DNA of 64,000 nucleotides from Candidatus Latescibacterota bacterium (GTDB lineage: Bacteria > Latescibacterota > UBA2968). Position 1 is the first letter of the stretch. Each line of letters begins with the position of its first letter. The position numbers were made by a program, and so were the translations under genes. The notes under the pieces were generated by a model. That model ran no database searches. It was given only the letters and a program-made list of their open reading frames with translations, and was not told the origin of the DNA. The stretch is from contig JAJEDY010000083.1 in NCBI GenBank assembly GCA_022821275.1, forward strand, positions 124,001-188,000. Reading direction: 5' to 3'. Of the stretch, positions 8,626 through 17,751 are shown one piece after another.

Positions 8626-9348
8626 ATGTCAGAAAAAAACCTAAAACAGCGAATTCGAAATGGTGAAATAATACATTCTATTGGCGTGCCAATGGATATT
8701 GAAAAAGGAGAACTGACAGATATTCTGTCAAAACACGAATGTGACTATCTAAATGTAGATGCACAACACGGGCCTTTTAACGAAGCCCACCTGGTGGCTT
8801 TCTGTATCATGGCCCGGGAATTGGATTTGCCCGTTCAGATTCGGATTAAACATACCCGCCACGCCTATCTGATCGGCAATTATCTCGATCTGGGACCTTC
8901 GGGGATTATGGTGCCAGAAGTCGAAAGCGAGGCAATTATAGATGAAGCCGTGAGCGCCTTTTATTATCCCCAGAAGGGCAAGCGCAGTTGGGGCGGCGTA
9001 CATCGGGTGAGGCTGGACGAGCGGCCAGACCGGTTGGAATATGCCGCATGGTGGAATGCTTACGGATGGTTGGCAATTCAAATTGAATCTGTCGAAGCAG
9101 TAATCAATGCCGCGCAGTTAGCCAAGCCAGGGGTGGATGTGTTGAACTTTGGACCAAACGATCTGATGTTTAGTATTGAAGCGCATCCCCAATTTCCATA
9201 TCGGACGGTAGAAGACTGCGTAAAACATGTGCTCGATCAGGTGAAAGACACACAAGTGAGAGTGGGCATGAGTGCGGAGACACCTGAGGAGCGAGACCAG
9301 TATGTGAATTGGGGGGTAACAGTCTTTCCAAAGCGGATTGGTATTTAG
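8626..9348 (+). CDS. HpcH/HpaI-type aldolase (2-dehydro-3-deoxyglucarate aldolase family)
   Basis: This 240-residue protein has the class II pyruvate aldolase features: DAQHGPF near residue 46, an arginine-rich strand QIRIKH, and the metal-ligand block MVPEVES around residue 97. Such enzymes split 2-oxo-4-hydroxy acids into pyruvate and an aldehyde, typically at the end of aromatic meta-cleavage or sugar-acid pathways. Position directly after two ring-type amidohydrolases supports an aromatic route, although a sugar-acid route is possible. AGAGGTG precedes the ATG. A strong terminator follows 16 bp after the stop and closes the operon. Confidence 0.85.
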   Translation: MSEKNLKQRIRNGEIIHSIGVPMDIEKGELTDILSKHECDYLNVDAQHGPFNEAHLVAFCIMARELDLPVQIRIKHTRHAYLIGNYLDLGPSGIMVPEVESEAIIDEAVSAFYYPQKGKRSWGGVHRVRLDERPDRLEYAAWWNAYGWLAIQIESVEAVINAAQLAKPGVDVLNFGPNDLMFSIEAHPQFPYRTVEDCVKHVLDQVKDTQVRVGMSAETPEERDQYVNWGVTVFPKRIGI

Positions 9349-9364
9349 ACCAGTAATAAAAAAA

Positions 9365-9408
9365 GAAAGCGGCCTGTGTCGAGAGACATGGGCCACTTTC
9401 TTTTTTTA
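9365..9408 (+). terminator. Rho-independent terminator of the amidohydrolase-aldolase operon
   Basis: A 16-bp stem with one mismatch (arms 9365-9380 and 9385-9400, loop GAGA) is followed by an eight-base T run. A-rich sequence on the other side lets it also work for the minus-strand pair ending at 9501. Confidence 0.9.
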
Positions 9409-9500
9409 TTTGATGATTTACAAGACACTCTACGGGCTGGCGTGACTATCCATGGGATGTTCGTGCAATAGTGCTCGTGTGGGTGAAGCGAAATCTGTAT

Positions 9501-9905
9501 TTATAGACCGATACTCTCCGGCCCAAACCCCATAGTCCATTGGGCAATGCGGCTCAAAGTAATCCGCACTTCGGGTTCATCACCGCGCACAGAGCTATGA
9601 GCGCGGTGATTTTGCTCAGGAGTATGTACTACTTTATGGGCACGAGCGCGTACATCACCAGCCTCAAACTCCACAATACCATTGTCAGCGGGCACTCTGG
9701 CTCGATCTTTAGATTCCTGAGGGACCGCATACTTTGACCAGTCAACTGACAGGTCACCCTTTATGAACTTGAAGAGGTTAGGCGGGAGTTCGTCTTTCGG
9801 CGCATCCGCCGGTAAGGCACGCGATGTTTCCAGGTAACGTCTTTTGTGGATGCGATAGTAAAGTACATCCGTATCTGGTATTTCTTCTGTCGGCCACTTA
9901 TTCAC
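9501..9905 (-). CDS. Uncharacterised 134-aa protein, second gene of a pair
   Basis: I do not assign a function. The natural start is GTG at 9905, which overlaps the stop of the upstream gene by 8 bp; the longer open frame further upstream would lie wholly inside that gene. The 134 residues are hydrophilic, with no membrane segment. They include a YYRIHKRRYLE block near the start, DWSKYA in the middle and a RAHSSVRG stretch followed by LSRIAQW near the end. Tight overlap with the preceding gene implies co-translation and probably a joint function, perhaps a toxin-antitoxin or effector-immunity pair, but no catalytic motif supports that. Confidence 0.65.
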   Translation of the reverse strand: MNKWPTEEIPDTDVLYYRIHKRRYLETSRALPADAPKDELPPNLFKFIKGDLSVDWSKYAVPQESKDRARVPADNGIVEFEAGDVRARAHKVVHTPEQNHRAHSSVRGDEPEVRITLSRIAQWTMGFGPESIGL

Positions 9906-10317
9906 CAGGATGCTCCATCCAGCACGCGATAACCTCAGGCTTGGGACAAGTCTTGCCCTGAATGACATTTTCGCAATAGTCATCCCCGTAGTAGGATACC
10001 GAACCGTCAGGATGGAAGTTGACCAAAAGCTCGAACCGCGCTGTCTTCCAGTGGAGATCAATGCTCCCTTCGCTGGCTGGCAGAATCCTTACCGGCGTTG
10101 CTAACTCAGATCTCTCCACCAGTTGATAAAAAAAAGCAGCAGCGGCCTCTATAGTTTGTTCACGGTAAGCAGGCGCCCCTTCCCCATCCCAATCATCTTC
10201 CAGAGCAAGTAACCGCTCCTTTGCCTCAGCGACAACCTGAACATGAGAGTCCGAAGTCAGTTGATACTTTTCGCGCATTTGGGCGGAAATAGTTGGTGGA
10301 ACAGTTACTGAGGCCAT
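9898..10317 (-). CDS. Uncharacterised 139-aa protein, first gene of a pair
   Basis: A soluble 139-residue protein of unknown function, starting at ATG 10317 behind AAAGGAA. A helical N-terminal part leads into a conserved-looking DDWDGEGAPAY block (residues 41-51). The C-terminal half looks like beta strands that include IDLHW, LLVNFHPDGSVSYYGDD and end in EHPGE. Similar short proteins with a D-W-D-G motif occur as conserved hypotheticals beside small partner genes; that is from memory. The stop codon lies inside the start of the next gene, so the two are translationally coupled. Confidence 0.65.
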   Translation of the reverse strand: MASVTVPPTISAQMREKYQLTSDSHVQVVAEAKERLLALEDDWDGEGAPAYREQTIEAAAAFFYQLVERSELATPVRILPASEGSIDLHWKTARFELLVNFHPDGSVSYYGDDYCENVIQGKTCPKPEVIACWMEHPGE

Positions 10318-10432
10318 GATGTATTCCTTTTAATAGAATTTGATGTGCGATATAGGATATAATCATACCGCAATAAGCAGACAATTGCAAGGTACAAAGA
10401 TGTATATCTGTCCACAGATCAGACCGCACGCA

Positions 10433-11467
10433 TTATGCGTATTTCGCCTTGAGCGTTTGTCCAGCCTCAGCACTTTTACAGGCAAGGTCGAGGATGTGAA
10501 TGGGACGGCGGGACCATTCGGGCGTGATAATCAAATCTTCACCCGTCGAGAGATGCGCGGCAATATTATCGTAGTATTTATCGTATTGGTGGTTGGGATT
10601 TTTGCCAGAGGAAACGACCTTTGCCCCATCTTTTATCTGCAAAATTTCGTACGTCCCACCATCAAAAATATAAGTACCGGCCGTACCGGTAATCTCGAGC
10701 CAGCCCTTGCGGGGGGCAGATGCAATACTCGACATCGTGAGATTGATCCAGGTCCCATCCTTGAAACGCACGACAGCCGTGGCCTCGTCTTCATTGGTAT
10801 CGGCCTGCCAGCGGGTCTCATCAGCCCAGAAACCGGTGTGTGCAAACCCGGTGACCTCCACAATATCCGATTGCAGAATCTGAAGCGAGTATTCGAGCAA
10901 ATGAACACCCCAATCGTAGAGAATACCTCCTGAAATACTCTTACTACTGCGCCACCAGTCGCCCGGTCGGTTGTATCCCCCCATATGTGCTTCAATGCGA
11001 TAGACCTCCCCAATAACCTTGCGCGAGTGAATCTGTTCAAGGGCATTCAGGATACACCCATCCCAATGGCGGTTGTGATAGGTAGAAAGAAGGAGGTCTT
11101 GCCTTGTGGCTTCGCGGATCATCGCATCGCATTCTTCAGTCGTGATCGCCAGCGGTTTTTCGCTGATGACATGGCGACCTGCACGCAGGCATTGCAATGC
11201 CAATTCGGCATGGGTATTGTGCGGGGTGATGATCACAACGAGATTGACATCGGAGTTGTCCAGCATCGCAGACACAGATGTATAGGTCTCAATACCGGGA
11301 AATTCTTCTCGTGCGACTTTCAAGCGCTTTTCGTCGAGTTCTGCAACCGCAACAGGCGTCATACCCGCCTTTTTCATAAATGTGAGATGCTGACGGCCCA
11401 TATTGAATGCACCGCCGTAGCCGATAACACCCACTTTGATGTCTTCAGGCGTTTTGAAAGAGGACAT
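10433..11467 (-). CDS. Gfo/Idh/MocA family oxidoreductase
   Basis: A full-length 344-residue family member with the N-terminal Rossmann motif GVIGYGGAFNMG and the EKPLA motif that holds the catalytic lysine. The usual C-terminal alpha/beta domain with its open beta sheet follows. It should act as an NAD(P)-dependent sugar or polyol dehydrogenase. It lies 29 bp downstream of a sugar-binding lipoprotein gene on the same strand, so the imported solute may be its substrate. This is one of several homologues in the window, all divergent from one another. Confidence 0.88.
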   Translation of the reverse strand: MSSFKTPEDIKVGVIGYGGAFNMGRQHLTFMKKAGMTPVAVAELDEKRLKVAREEFPGIETYTSVSAMLDNSDVNLVVIITPHNTHAELALQCLRAGRHVISEKPLAITTEECDAMIREATRQDLLLSTYHNRHWDGCILNALEQIHSRKVIGEVYRIEAHMGGYNRPGDWWRSSKSISGGILYDWGVHLLEYSLQILQSDIVEVTGFAHTGFWADETRWQADTNEDEATAVVRFKDGTWINLTMSSIASAPRKGWLEITGTAGTYIFDGGTYEILQIKDGAKVVSSGKNPNHQYDKYYDNIAAHLSTGEDLIITPEWSRRPIHILDLACKSAEAGQTLKAKYA

Positions 11468-11496
11468 AGAGTTGTACTTTCCTATTTGAGTTATGA

Positions 11497-12807
11497 TTAT
11501 TTTAACAAACCAGCATCTTTGAAAATCTGCTCGTGTTCGGCAGCGATTTTGTCGAGGGCTTCCTGCGCGGGCGTAACCCCGTCAATCGCTTCGCCCAAAT
11601 AGCGCTGAGAAACCGCGAGCAACTCGTTATAGACAGGCGCATTCCAAAAGTCCTGGAGATAATCGAGCGACTCTGCAAAAGCCCGATTGTACGGGGATGC
11701 ATTTCGAAATTTTTCGCTATTGAGAATATCCGTATTGGCGGTAAATCCGGCGTCTTTGGTAATCCATTCTTTTTGAATATCGGTTTGCAAGAACCACGCG
11801 ATGAATTGCTTAGCCAATTCCTGTTGCTCTGCGGATGTTTTGGTCGAAATGCTAAATCCCTGCCCCCCCAGACTCACCACGCGCTTGTCGCCAGCTTTGG
11901 GCACCATGAAAAATCCCGCCTTGTCCCCCATCTGTTTCACAATGCCGGGATAAAAGGCGAAATAATTCATGCTCATAGCCGTCGAACCATTGATAAAGGC
12001 TTCAAAGGTTTTGCCATAGTCGAAATTGGTCGCGCCATTGGGACCGTATTGTAGCAACTCTTTCAGATACGCAAGGGCTTCTGCCACTTCCGGTTTATTG
12101 ACATACCCATCCACCGCAAATTCGCCAAACTCACCCCACGAGCCTCCAAAACCCCACATAAACATCTGAAAACCCATCGTCATTGAATCATATCCTCGCC
12201 CGGTGAGCAGCGCACAGCCGTATTGTTTTTGATCGGGACGATGGAAAAATTCAGCCAGATCGCGGAATTCATCCCAATTGTCGGGAATCATCAGATCGCG
12301 CCCGTATTTCTCTTTAAATGCCGCTTGCTCTGCAGGGTCTTCAAACCAATCCTTGCGATAGACAAATCCAACGGCATCGGTCTCGCAGGGCGCAGCGTAG
12401 AATTTGCCACCGCCGGGCGGGTATTCGCACAAATAACGCGCAGCACGGGGATGAATTTTGTCGATATCAATTGCCGTGGGCAGCCAGTCCGTCAGATCGA
12501 CGTAAAGGCCGCGTGTCGCGCCTCGTCCAATCCACTGACTATCGCCAATCACAATATCAAAATCCGTTTTATTATTTCCAAAATTGAGAAAGACTTGATC
12601 CTGGTAAGACGGCCAGGGAATCTGGTGGACTTTAACGGCAATACCCGTTTCCTGCTCGAATTTATTCCCCAATTCCTGAAGTCCATCCGCGGGATCCCAC
12701 TGCGCCCACCATATTGTGATAGAGCGTTCCGTTGGTGTCGGCGACTCAGCTGGCTCACAGCCCACAACGAGAAATATCAGACCAAATAGAATACATGTGT
12801 GCCTCAT
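11497..12807 (-). CDS. ABC transporter sugar-binding lipoprotein (family 1 solute-binding protein)
   Basis: The chosen ATG at 12807 has GGAGA upstream and gives a lipoprotein signal of MRHTCILFGLIFLVVGC, with the lipobox Cys at 17; the longer frame upstream would bury this signal. The 436-residue protein then begins SITIWWAQWDP and continues as a typical extracellular solute-binding protein, including DIVIGDSQWIG and a GGQGFSIS block. Members bind oligosaccharides or glycerol derivatives at the outer face of the inner membrane. No permease or ATPase gene lies nearby, so the transport partner must be encoded elsewhere. The next gene is a Gfo/Idh dehydrogenase. Confidence 0.85.
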   Translation of the reverse strand: MRHTCILFGLIFLVVGCEPAESPTPTERSITIWWAQWDPADGLQELGNKFEQETGIAVKVHQIPWPSYQDQVFLNFGNNKTDFDIVIGDSQWIGRGATRGLYVDLTDWLPTAIDIDKIHPRAARYLCEYPPGGGKFYAAPCETDAVGFVYRKDWFEDPAEQAAFKEKYGRDLMIPDNWDEFRDLAEFFHRPDQKQYGCALLTGRGYDSMTMGFQMFMWGFGGSWGEFGEFAVDGYVNKPEVAEALAYLKELLQYGPNGATNFDYGKTFEAFINGSTAMSMNYFAFYPGIVKQMGDKAGFFMVPKAGDKRVVSLGGQGFSISTKTSAEQQELAKQFIAWFLQTDIQKEWITKDAGFTANTDILNSEKFRNASPYNRAFAESLDYLQDFWNAPVYNELLAVSQRYLGEAIDGVTPAQEALDKIAAEHEQIFKDAGLLK

Positions 12808-13044
12808 AGCGCAATCTCCAGAGTTATTGTGTTGTACGTGATGGCGGTTTGCAAACAGCATGAACAAGGCGATGTGATAGCGAAAAAACAATGCCTTGTC
12901 AAGCATTATATAAACGCGGGGCAAAGGGCGTGATAAAGGCTTGCTTTTTTTGTTGAGCGATTTATTTTCATATTAAACATTTATATCCTATTCGCTGTCA
13001 TCCCTCCGGGATGCTAAACTCTCCAAAAACATGAGACTCTATCT

Positions 13045-14724
13045 ATGATTGACGCCCTGCTACCCCTTGGTCTGCTTATTGTCGTATGCAAAATTTTCGA
13101 GGGTCTGTTTAACCGTTTTGGCTTAAACTCAATCGTCGCCTATACAATCACGGGCACCTTGCTCGGCCCCATCACAAATATCGTCGAGCCAACGCCAGAA
13201 CTCCAGACGTTCTTGGGCATCGGCATCTTCGTCTTCTTCTTTTTGGTCGGCCTCGATGAAATCGACATCCCCAGCTTTGTGGCAACGATTCGCGGACGGT
13301 TCTTTGTCGCAGCCACCGTGTCGGTGCTCATCTCACTCATCGTCGCTTTGGTGTTCACATCAAACCTTTTCAACATCAGCTTTGCCCTCAACCTCAATTT
13401 CACAGAGGCACTGGCGCTGGCTGGCATTCTCTCGCTGTCCAGCCTGGGGCTTGTGGCAAAGGTGTTCGCCGACAAAGGACATTTCAAACAACCCATCGGC
13501 CTCGAGATATTCACCACAGTTATCATCGCCGAATTGATCGCCCTCCTCGTGGTCGGGTTCTCCATCAGCGAAATTGGCGCACAGACATACGACCTGAGTT
13601 TTTATAGTGTGCTTCTTCTGTTGATACAAATGGCGAGTTTTGCAGTGGTGGCCTGGTTCATATCGGCGCGACTACTGCCCCATGCGATTGTCTTCTTGCA
13701 GAAGGTCTTAAATGTACCCGAACTGTCGTTTGGGCTGCTGATCGGCGGCCTTTTCCTGATGGTAGTGGGTGCCGAATATCTCCACCTGCACGGCTCCATT
13801 GGCGCGTTGCTTTTCGGCACGGCCCTGTCGAGTATGCCCCGTCAGGTCCACGAAGACGTCCTGCCCGGTTTGCGAAGCGCTGCAGAAGGCTTGTTTGTCC
13901 CGCTCTTTTTCGCTTCGGCCGGTTTGCACCTGGATCTTTCTTTTTTAACCTTGCCAATCGCGACCATCGCGACGTTGGTCGTGTTCCCGTCTCTGGGCAA
14001 ATTCGCCGGTGCCGTTATCGGTACCTATATGGCGCGTCTGGACAATCCCTTCGCCCAGGCTACGGGATTGATGGCAAAGGGCGTGGCGGAAATCGCCCTC
14101 CTCCTCGTCCTCTTCGAGAACGGCGTAATCGGCAAGGATGTCTTTTCGCTATTCGTGCTCATGATGTTCGGCTATATTGTGCTGATGCCGCAAGCCATTG
14201 ACCTGGCAATTACCAGAGCCAAAAAAACGCATCGCGCCAAGCTACCCACCGCCATACCGCTTTCTTATGCCCGCCGCGCAATGCGGGATATTACCGTCAA
14301 CCACGTCATGGACAGCACGCGCACATATCCCAATTCTGCGCTCTCGGCAGAGGATTTTATCAATGATTGGTCCGTGCCAAATCAACGGGATTATCTCGTG
14401 GTTGATCGCGGCGAGGTTGTAGGGATCGTCTCGCTTCCTCGCCTGCAGGCAATGTCCTCGCGTTTGCGGGCAAACCTGAGCCTGAGCACTGTGTTGCGCA
14501 CAGATTTCCCGCAGGCTCAGCCCGATGAGCCAATTGAAGACGTGCTCAAGCGCATGACGGATCATTCGCTGTCCGTAATCCCAATCACAGATGGAAACAC
14601 AGGTGTATTTCTTGGCTCAGTCACGAGCGAAAATGTCCTTGAACTGGCTGTCCTGATGGATGAAATCGCCGAAGAGTTGCAAAACAGAGGCGAAAATATC
14701 CCCGAAACACACAACCCAATCTAG
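13045..14724 (+). CDS. CPA2 cation:proton antiporter with C-terminal CBS pair
   Basis: The 559-residue protein has about twelve hydrophobic segments between residues 1 and 400, with the KefB/NhaA-like glycine-rich helices (FFFLVGLDEID, LSSLGLVAKVFADKG). A soluble tail from about 415 to 545 resembles two CBS motifs (DYLVVDRGEVVGIVSL and the SVIPITDGNTGVFLGSV region). CPA2 proteins exchange Na+ or K+ for protons at the inner membrane, and CBS pairs sense adenylates or ionic strength. No TrkA-N domain is visible, which differs from classic KefB. It starts a plus-strand run of genes, with the next one only 12 bp away. Confidence 0.88.
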   Translation: MIDALLPLGLLIVVCKIFEGLFNRFGLNSIVAYTITGTLLGPITNIVEPTPELQTFLGIGIFVFFFLVGLDEIDIPSFVATIRGRFFVAATVSVLISLIVALVFTSNLFNISFALNLNFTEALALAGILSLSSLGLVAKVFADKGHFKQPIGLEIFTTVIIAELIALLVVGFSISEIGAQTYDLSFYSVLLLLIQMASFAVVAWFISARLLPHAIVFLQKVLNVPELSFGLLIGGLFLMVVGAEYLHLHGSIGALLFGTALSSMPRQVHEDVLPGLRSAAEGLFVPLFFASAGLHLDLSFLTLPIATIATLVVFPSLGKFAGAVIGTYMARLDNPFAQATGLMAKGVAEIALLLVLFENGVIGKDVFSLFVLMMFGYIVLMPQAIDLAITRAKKTHRAKLPTAIPLSYARRAMRDITVNHVMDSTRTYPNSALSAEDFINDWSVPNQRDYLVVDRGEVVGIVSLPRLQAMSSRLRANLSLSTVLRTDFPQAQPDEPIEDVLKRMTDHSLSVIPITDGNTGVFLGSVTSENVLELAVLMDEIAEELQNRGENIPETHNPI

Positions 14725-14736
14725 TGGAGACTGGCG

Positions 14737-15528
14737 ATGAAAATAGGAGTGACACAAATTATCCTGGGCAAACTGACACTGGATGAAACATTGCAATTGT
14801 GCCGTGATGCGGGTTACGAGGCACTCGAACTGGTATTTTCACCGGAAGGTGATCCAAATGTAGATATGAGTGACCACGAGGTGCGCGGTGTCAAAAAACG
14901 GTGTGATAACGCGGGCATTGAAATCAGCAGTGCGATTGCCAGATATGATAATCGGGGCAATTTTCTCAGCCGAGACCCTGCAGAACGCGAAGCAGGCATG
15001 AAGAGCTTGCGCCGCGCCATTGACGTGGCACATCTGGTCGAGACCGACGCCGTCTTACTCCACCCGGGCCAACTTCCAGTTGACGGGACCTATGAAGACG
15101 CATGGAATGATTTTCTGGTCTCGATGAAAGAGATCGCCTCTTATGCCGAGGAAAAAGGCGTTGCCGTTGGCATAGAGAATGTGTGGAATAAGTTCTTACT
15201 CAATCCAAAAGAAGCACGGGAGTTTGTCGATGCCGTAGGCAACGATTGGGTCGGAATTTATCTCGATACAGCCAATATGATGTTTTATGGATATCCAGAG
15301 CACTGGATACGAGGGCTTCAACACCGGATTAAACGGGTGCATTTTAAGGACTTTGTTCGTCAGCAACGCAATTTTGTACCGCTGATGGATGGGGATACGG
15401 ATTGGCCAGAAGTCATGAAAGGATTGCGCGATATTGGCTATGACCGATATGTCATCCACGAAGTAGGCGGTGACCGGGACATACAAATTGAGATGGCAAA
15501 ACGCATGAAACAAATTGTGGCAATGTGA
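14737..15528 (+). CDS. Sugar phosphate isomerase/epimerase (xylose isomerase-like TIM barrel)
   Basis: A 263-residue AP-endonuclease-2-fold protein. It shows the typical strand ends GYEALELVF, DAVLLHPGQ, VGIENVWNKF with the metal-binding glutamate, YLDTANM, VHFKDF and the C-terminal YVIHEVGGD. The family includes hydroxypyruvate isomerase, inosose dehydratase and sugar epimerases. GGAG precedes the ATG. It heads a compact set with an MDR dehydrogenase and a Gfo/Idh dehydrogenase, the usual company of sugar or inositol degradation genes. The specific reaction is not readable. Confidence 0.85.
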   Translation: MKIGVTQIILGKLTLDETLQLCRDAGYEALELVFSPEGDPNVDMSDHEVRGVKKRCDNAGIEISSAIARYDNRGNFLSRDPAEREAGMKSLRRAIDVAHLVETDAVLLHPGQLPVDGTYEDAWNDFLVSMKEIASYAEEKGVAVGIENVWNKFLLNPKEAREFVDAVGNDWVGIYLDTANMMFYGYPEHWIRGLQHRIKRVHFKDFVRQQRNFVPLMDGDTDWPEVMKGLRDIGYDRYVIHEVGGDRDIQIEMAKRMKQIVAM

Positions 15529-15536
15529 GGACACCA

Positions 15537-16577
15537 ATGGCAATGCGAAAGGTAGCAGCGATTGACGGGCAGGGCAGGATTTCGGTCCTTGAAGAACCGG
15601 TCACAGACCCAGAGCCAGGCCAGGTTCAAATAGAAGTCGCGGCGAGCATGGTCAGCCCTGGCACAGAATTGGGTGGGGTGAAAAGGCGGCGAGAAAATCC
15701 ATCGGATGCCGCCCTTCGCCCATTTGGATATTCCAATGCTGGCGTGGTCGTAGCGCAAGGGGCAGGGTGTGAAGACATACCTCTTGGAACGCGCGTAGCC
15801 TGTATGGGAGGCGGATATGCCCAACATGCAACCCATGCCTGTGTACCACGCAATATGGCGGTACCCATTCCCGATGGCGTCAGCGATGAGGACGCCTCGT
15901 CTATTCACCTGGTCGCAACTGCCTTAAATGCCGTGCGACGCGGCGCGTTTCAACTCAGCGAACACATCGCCGTGGCGGGCCTGGGGCTTGTGGGACAATT
16001 TACCTGCCAGTGGGCGCGCATTTCGGGATGTTATGTCATGGGCCTGGATCAATTGCCCATGCGTCTAAAAAAAGCCGCGACCTGTGGCTTGCTGCGCGGG
16101 GTCAATATCACAGAAGAAGACCCGGTAGAAGTATCCCGCACTTTTACGCGCGGTTATGGTATCGATGGCGGTGTAATTGCTTTTGGCGGCGATGGCACGC
16201 CGGCTTTTATCACGCTTAGCAAAATGATCAAAAAGGCGCCCGACACGCACTTGATGGGGCGCATTGTCATTGTGGGCGGCGCTCGAATTGAACACGGCTT
16301 TGCATCCGCGCTGGGCAATCTGGATGTACGCAGTGCCGCACGCACGGGACCGGGCTATCACGATGAGGAATGGGAGCACGGTGCGGATTATCCATCCGTT
16401 TTTATGCAATGGACAACGAGGCGAAACCTGGAGGAATGCTTGCGCTTCATGGATTCCGGACACCTAAAAGTAGCTCCCCTCATTACACATCGGGTCGCAT
16501 TGGATGACGCACCCGAAGCATGTGAAGAACTCATCCAGAATCCCAACGCGGCACTGGGCGTCGTATTTTTACCTTAA
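15537..16577 (+). CDS. MDR-family dehydrogenase without the structural zinc cluster
   Basis: The 346-residue protein has the MDR layout: a GroES-like N-terminal domain with SPGTELGG and FGYSNAGVVV, then a Rossmann domain with VAGLGLVGQF. The four-cysteine structural zinc lobe and the usual catalytic Cys are not present, so it is probably the zinc-free type. ATG 15537 has GAGGA five bases upstream and is preferred over the ATG at 15525, which overlaps the previous stop. Position between an isomerase and a Gfo/Idh dehydrogenase suggests action on a sugar-type alcohol or ketone. Confidence 0.82.
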   Translation: MAMRKVAAIDGQGRISVLEEPVTDPEPGQVQIEVAASMVSPGTELGGVKRRRENPSDAALRPFGYSNAGVVVAQGAGCEDIPLGTRVACMGGGYAQHATHACVPRNMAVPIPDGVSDEDASSIHLVATALNAVRRGAFQLSEHIAVAGLGLVGQFTCQWARISGCYVMGLDQLPMRLKKAATCGLLRGVNITEEDPVEVSRTFTRGYGIDGGVIAFGGDGTPAFITLSKMIKKAPDTHLMGRIVIVGGARIEHGFASALGNLDVRSAARTGPGYHDEEWEHGADYPSVFMQWTTRRNLEECLRFMDSGHLKVAPLITHRVALDDAPEACEELIQNPNAALGVVFLP

Positions 16578-16588
16578 GAGGAGTCACA

Positions 16589-17680
16589 ATGGCAACAAAA
16601 CGCTATCGCGCCGGTGCTATCGGTCGGACTGGACAGGGCAATTTTGGACATGGCCTGCATGTACCCTATCAAAAAATCGACTGCATCGATATGATCGCCG
16701 TAGCCGATCCAGACGCGGCCGGACGAGAAAAGGCAATTGCAGATGCCGGAGCCCAGCGAGGGTATGCGGACTATCGCGACATGCTGGCGAAAGAAAACCT
16801 CGATATTGTCAGCGTGTGCCCCCGGTGGGTCGATTGTCACGAAGAAATGATCGTGGCGTGTATCGAAGCTGGCTGCCATGTCTATGCGGAAAAACCGCTC
16901 GCAGGCGATCTCGCGTCCGCAGACCGCATCGTGGCTGCCGCCGAACAACACAACCGCAAAATTGCCGTAGCGCATCAGGCTGTTTACCTCAGACAAGTAC
17001 ATCAAATACGCGATTTAATACGGGAAAATCGAATTGGAAAACTCCTCTCCATGCATGCGTATGGCAAGCAAGACCATCGGGGAGGCGGCGAAGACATGCT
17101 GGTATTGGGAACACACCTCTTCAACATGATGCGCTTTTTGAGTGGCGATCCCCTGTGGATGACAGCACGCGTGACCGTTGGCGACCGTGAAATCGCACCC
17201 GAGGATATGCGGGAAGCCACAGAGCCAATTGGCGCTATTGCGGGCGATGGCGTGGTCAGCCTATTTTCTTTTGGCGATGGCGTGGATGGCTCATTTGTCT
17301 CGCGGGCCAATCAAGCTGGAAAAGGACAGGGCTATGGGCTGGTGCTGGTCGGAGAAACTGGACGGATAGCCATAAGCGGAGGCGCCGAAGCAATATCCAT
17401 TTACGAAGATGGACTGTGGTCACCCTGGGCAGGAGGCCATGCGTGGCAGACACTCGGCCTTGCGGGTGATCACTTGCAAGAGACGGGAAATTATCGCGCT
17501 ATTATCGACCTGATAGACGCCATAGAATGTGACCGCGCACCCATATCCAGTGATCGAGATGCGCGTTGGGCACTGGAAATGATTCACGGGGCGTACGCAT
17601 CCCAAATTTCTGGACAACGCGTTATTTTTCCAAACCCCGATCGTTCTCATCCGCTCGAAAAATGGCATTCCGGGCATTGA
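16589..17680 (+). CDS. Gfo/Idh/MocA family oxidoreductase
   Basis: A 363-residue dehydrogenase with an atypical N-terminal loop (GAIGRTGQGNFGHG in place of the usual GxGxxG spacing), the acidic ADPDAAG turn and the catalytic EKPLAGD block near residue 95. The C-terminal domain contains GTHLFNMMRF, comparable to the substrate-side histidine region of the family. AGGAG precedes the ATG by six bases. It is the third gene of the isomerase-dehydrogenase set, 11 bp after the MDR gene. The altered nucleotide loop may change cofactor preference. Confidence 0.86.
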   Translation: MATKRYRAGAIGRTGQGNFGHGLHVPYQKIDCIDMIAVADPDAAGREKAIADAGAQRGYADYRDMLAKENLDIVSVCPRWVDCHEEMIVACIEAGCHVYAEKPLAGDLASADRIVAAAEQHNRKIAVAHQAVYLRQVHQIRDLIRENRIGKLLSMHAYGKQDHRGGGEDMLVLGTHLFNMMRFLSGDPLWMTARVTVGDREIAPEDMREATEPIGAIAGDGVVSLFSFGDGVDGSFVSRANQAGKGQGYGLVLVGETGRIAISGGAEAISIYEDGLWSPWAGGHAWQTLGLAGDHLQETGNYRAIIDLIDAIECDRAPISSDRDARWALEMIHGAYASQISGQRVIFPNPDRSHPLEKWHSGH

Positions 17681-17751
17681 TATGGTTGTGTCCAGGTCTG
17701 TAATTTGATATTATTTCTAAAACGCTTTGTCCCTTGTGGAAAGGTTGCAAA

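Noticed and set aside
12999-13014. CATCCC-TCC-GGGATG hairpin as a terminator
   Set aside because: The stem is only 6 bp and no T run follows; it lies between divergent genes where a terminator is not expected.
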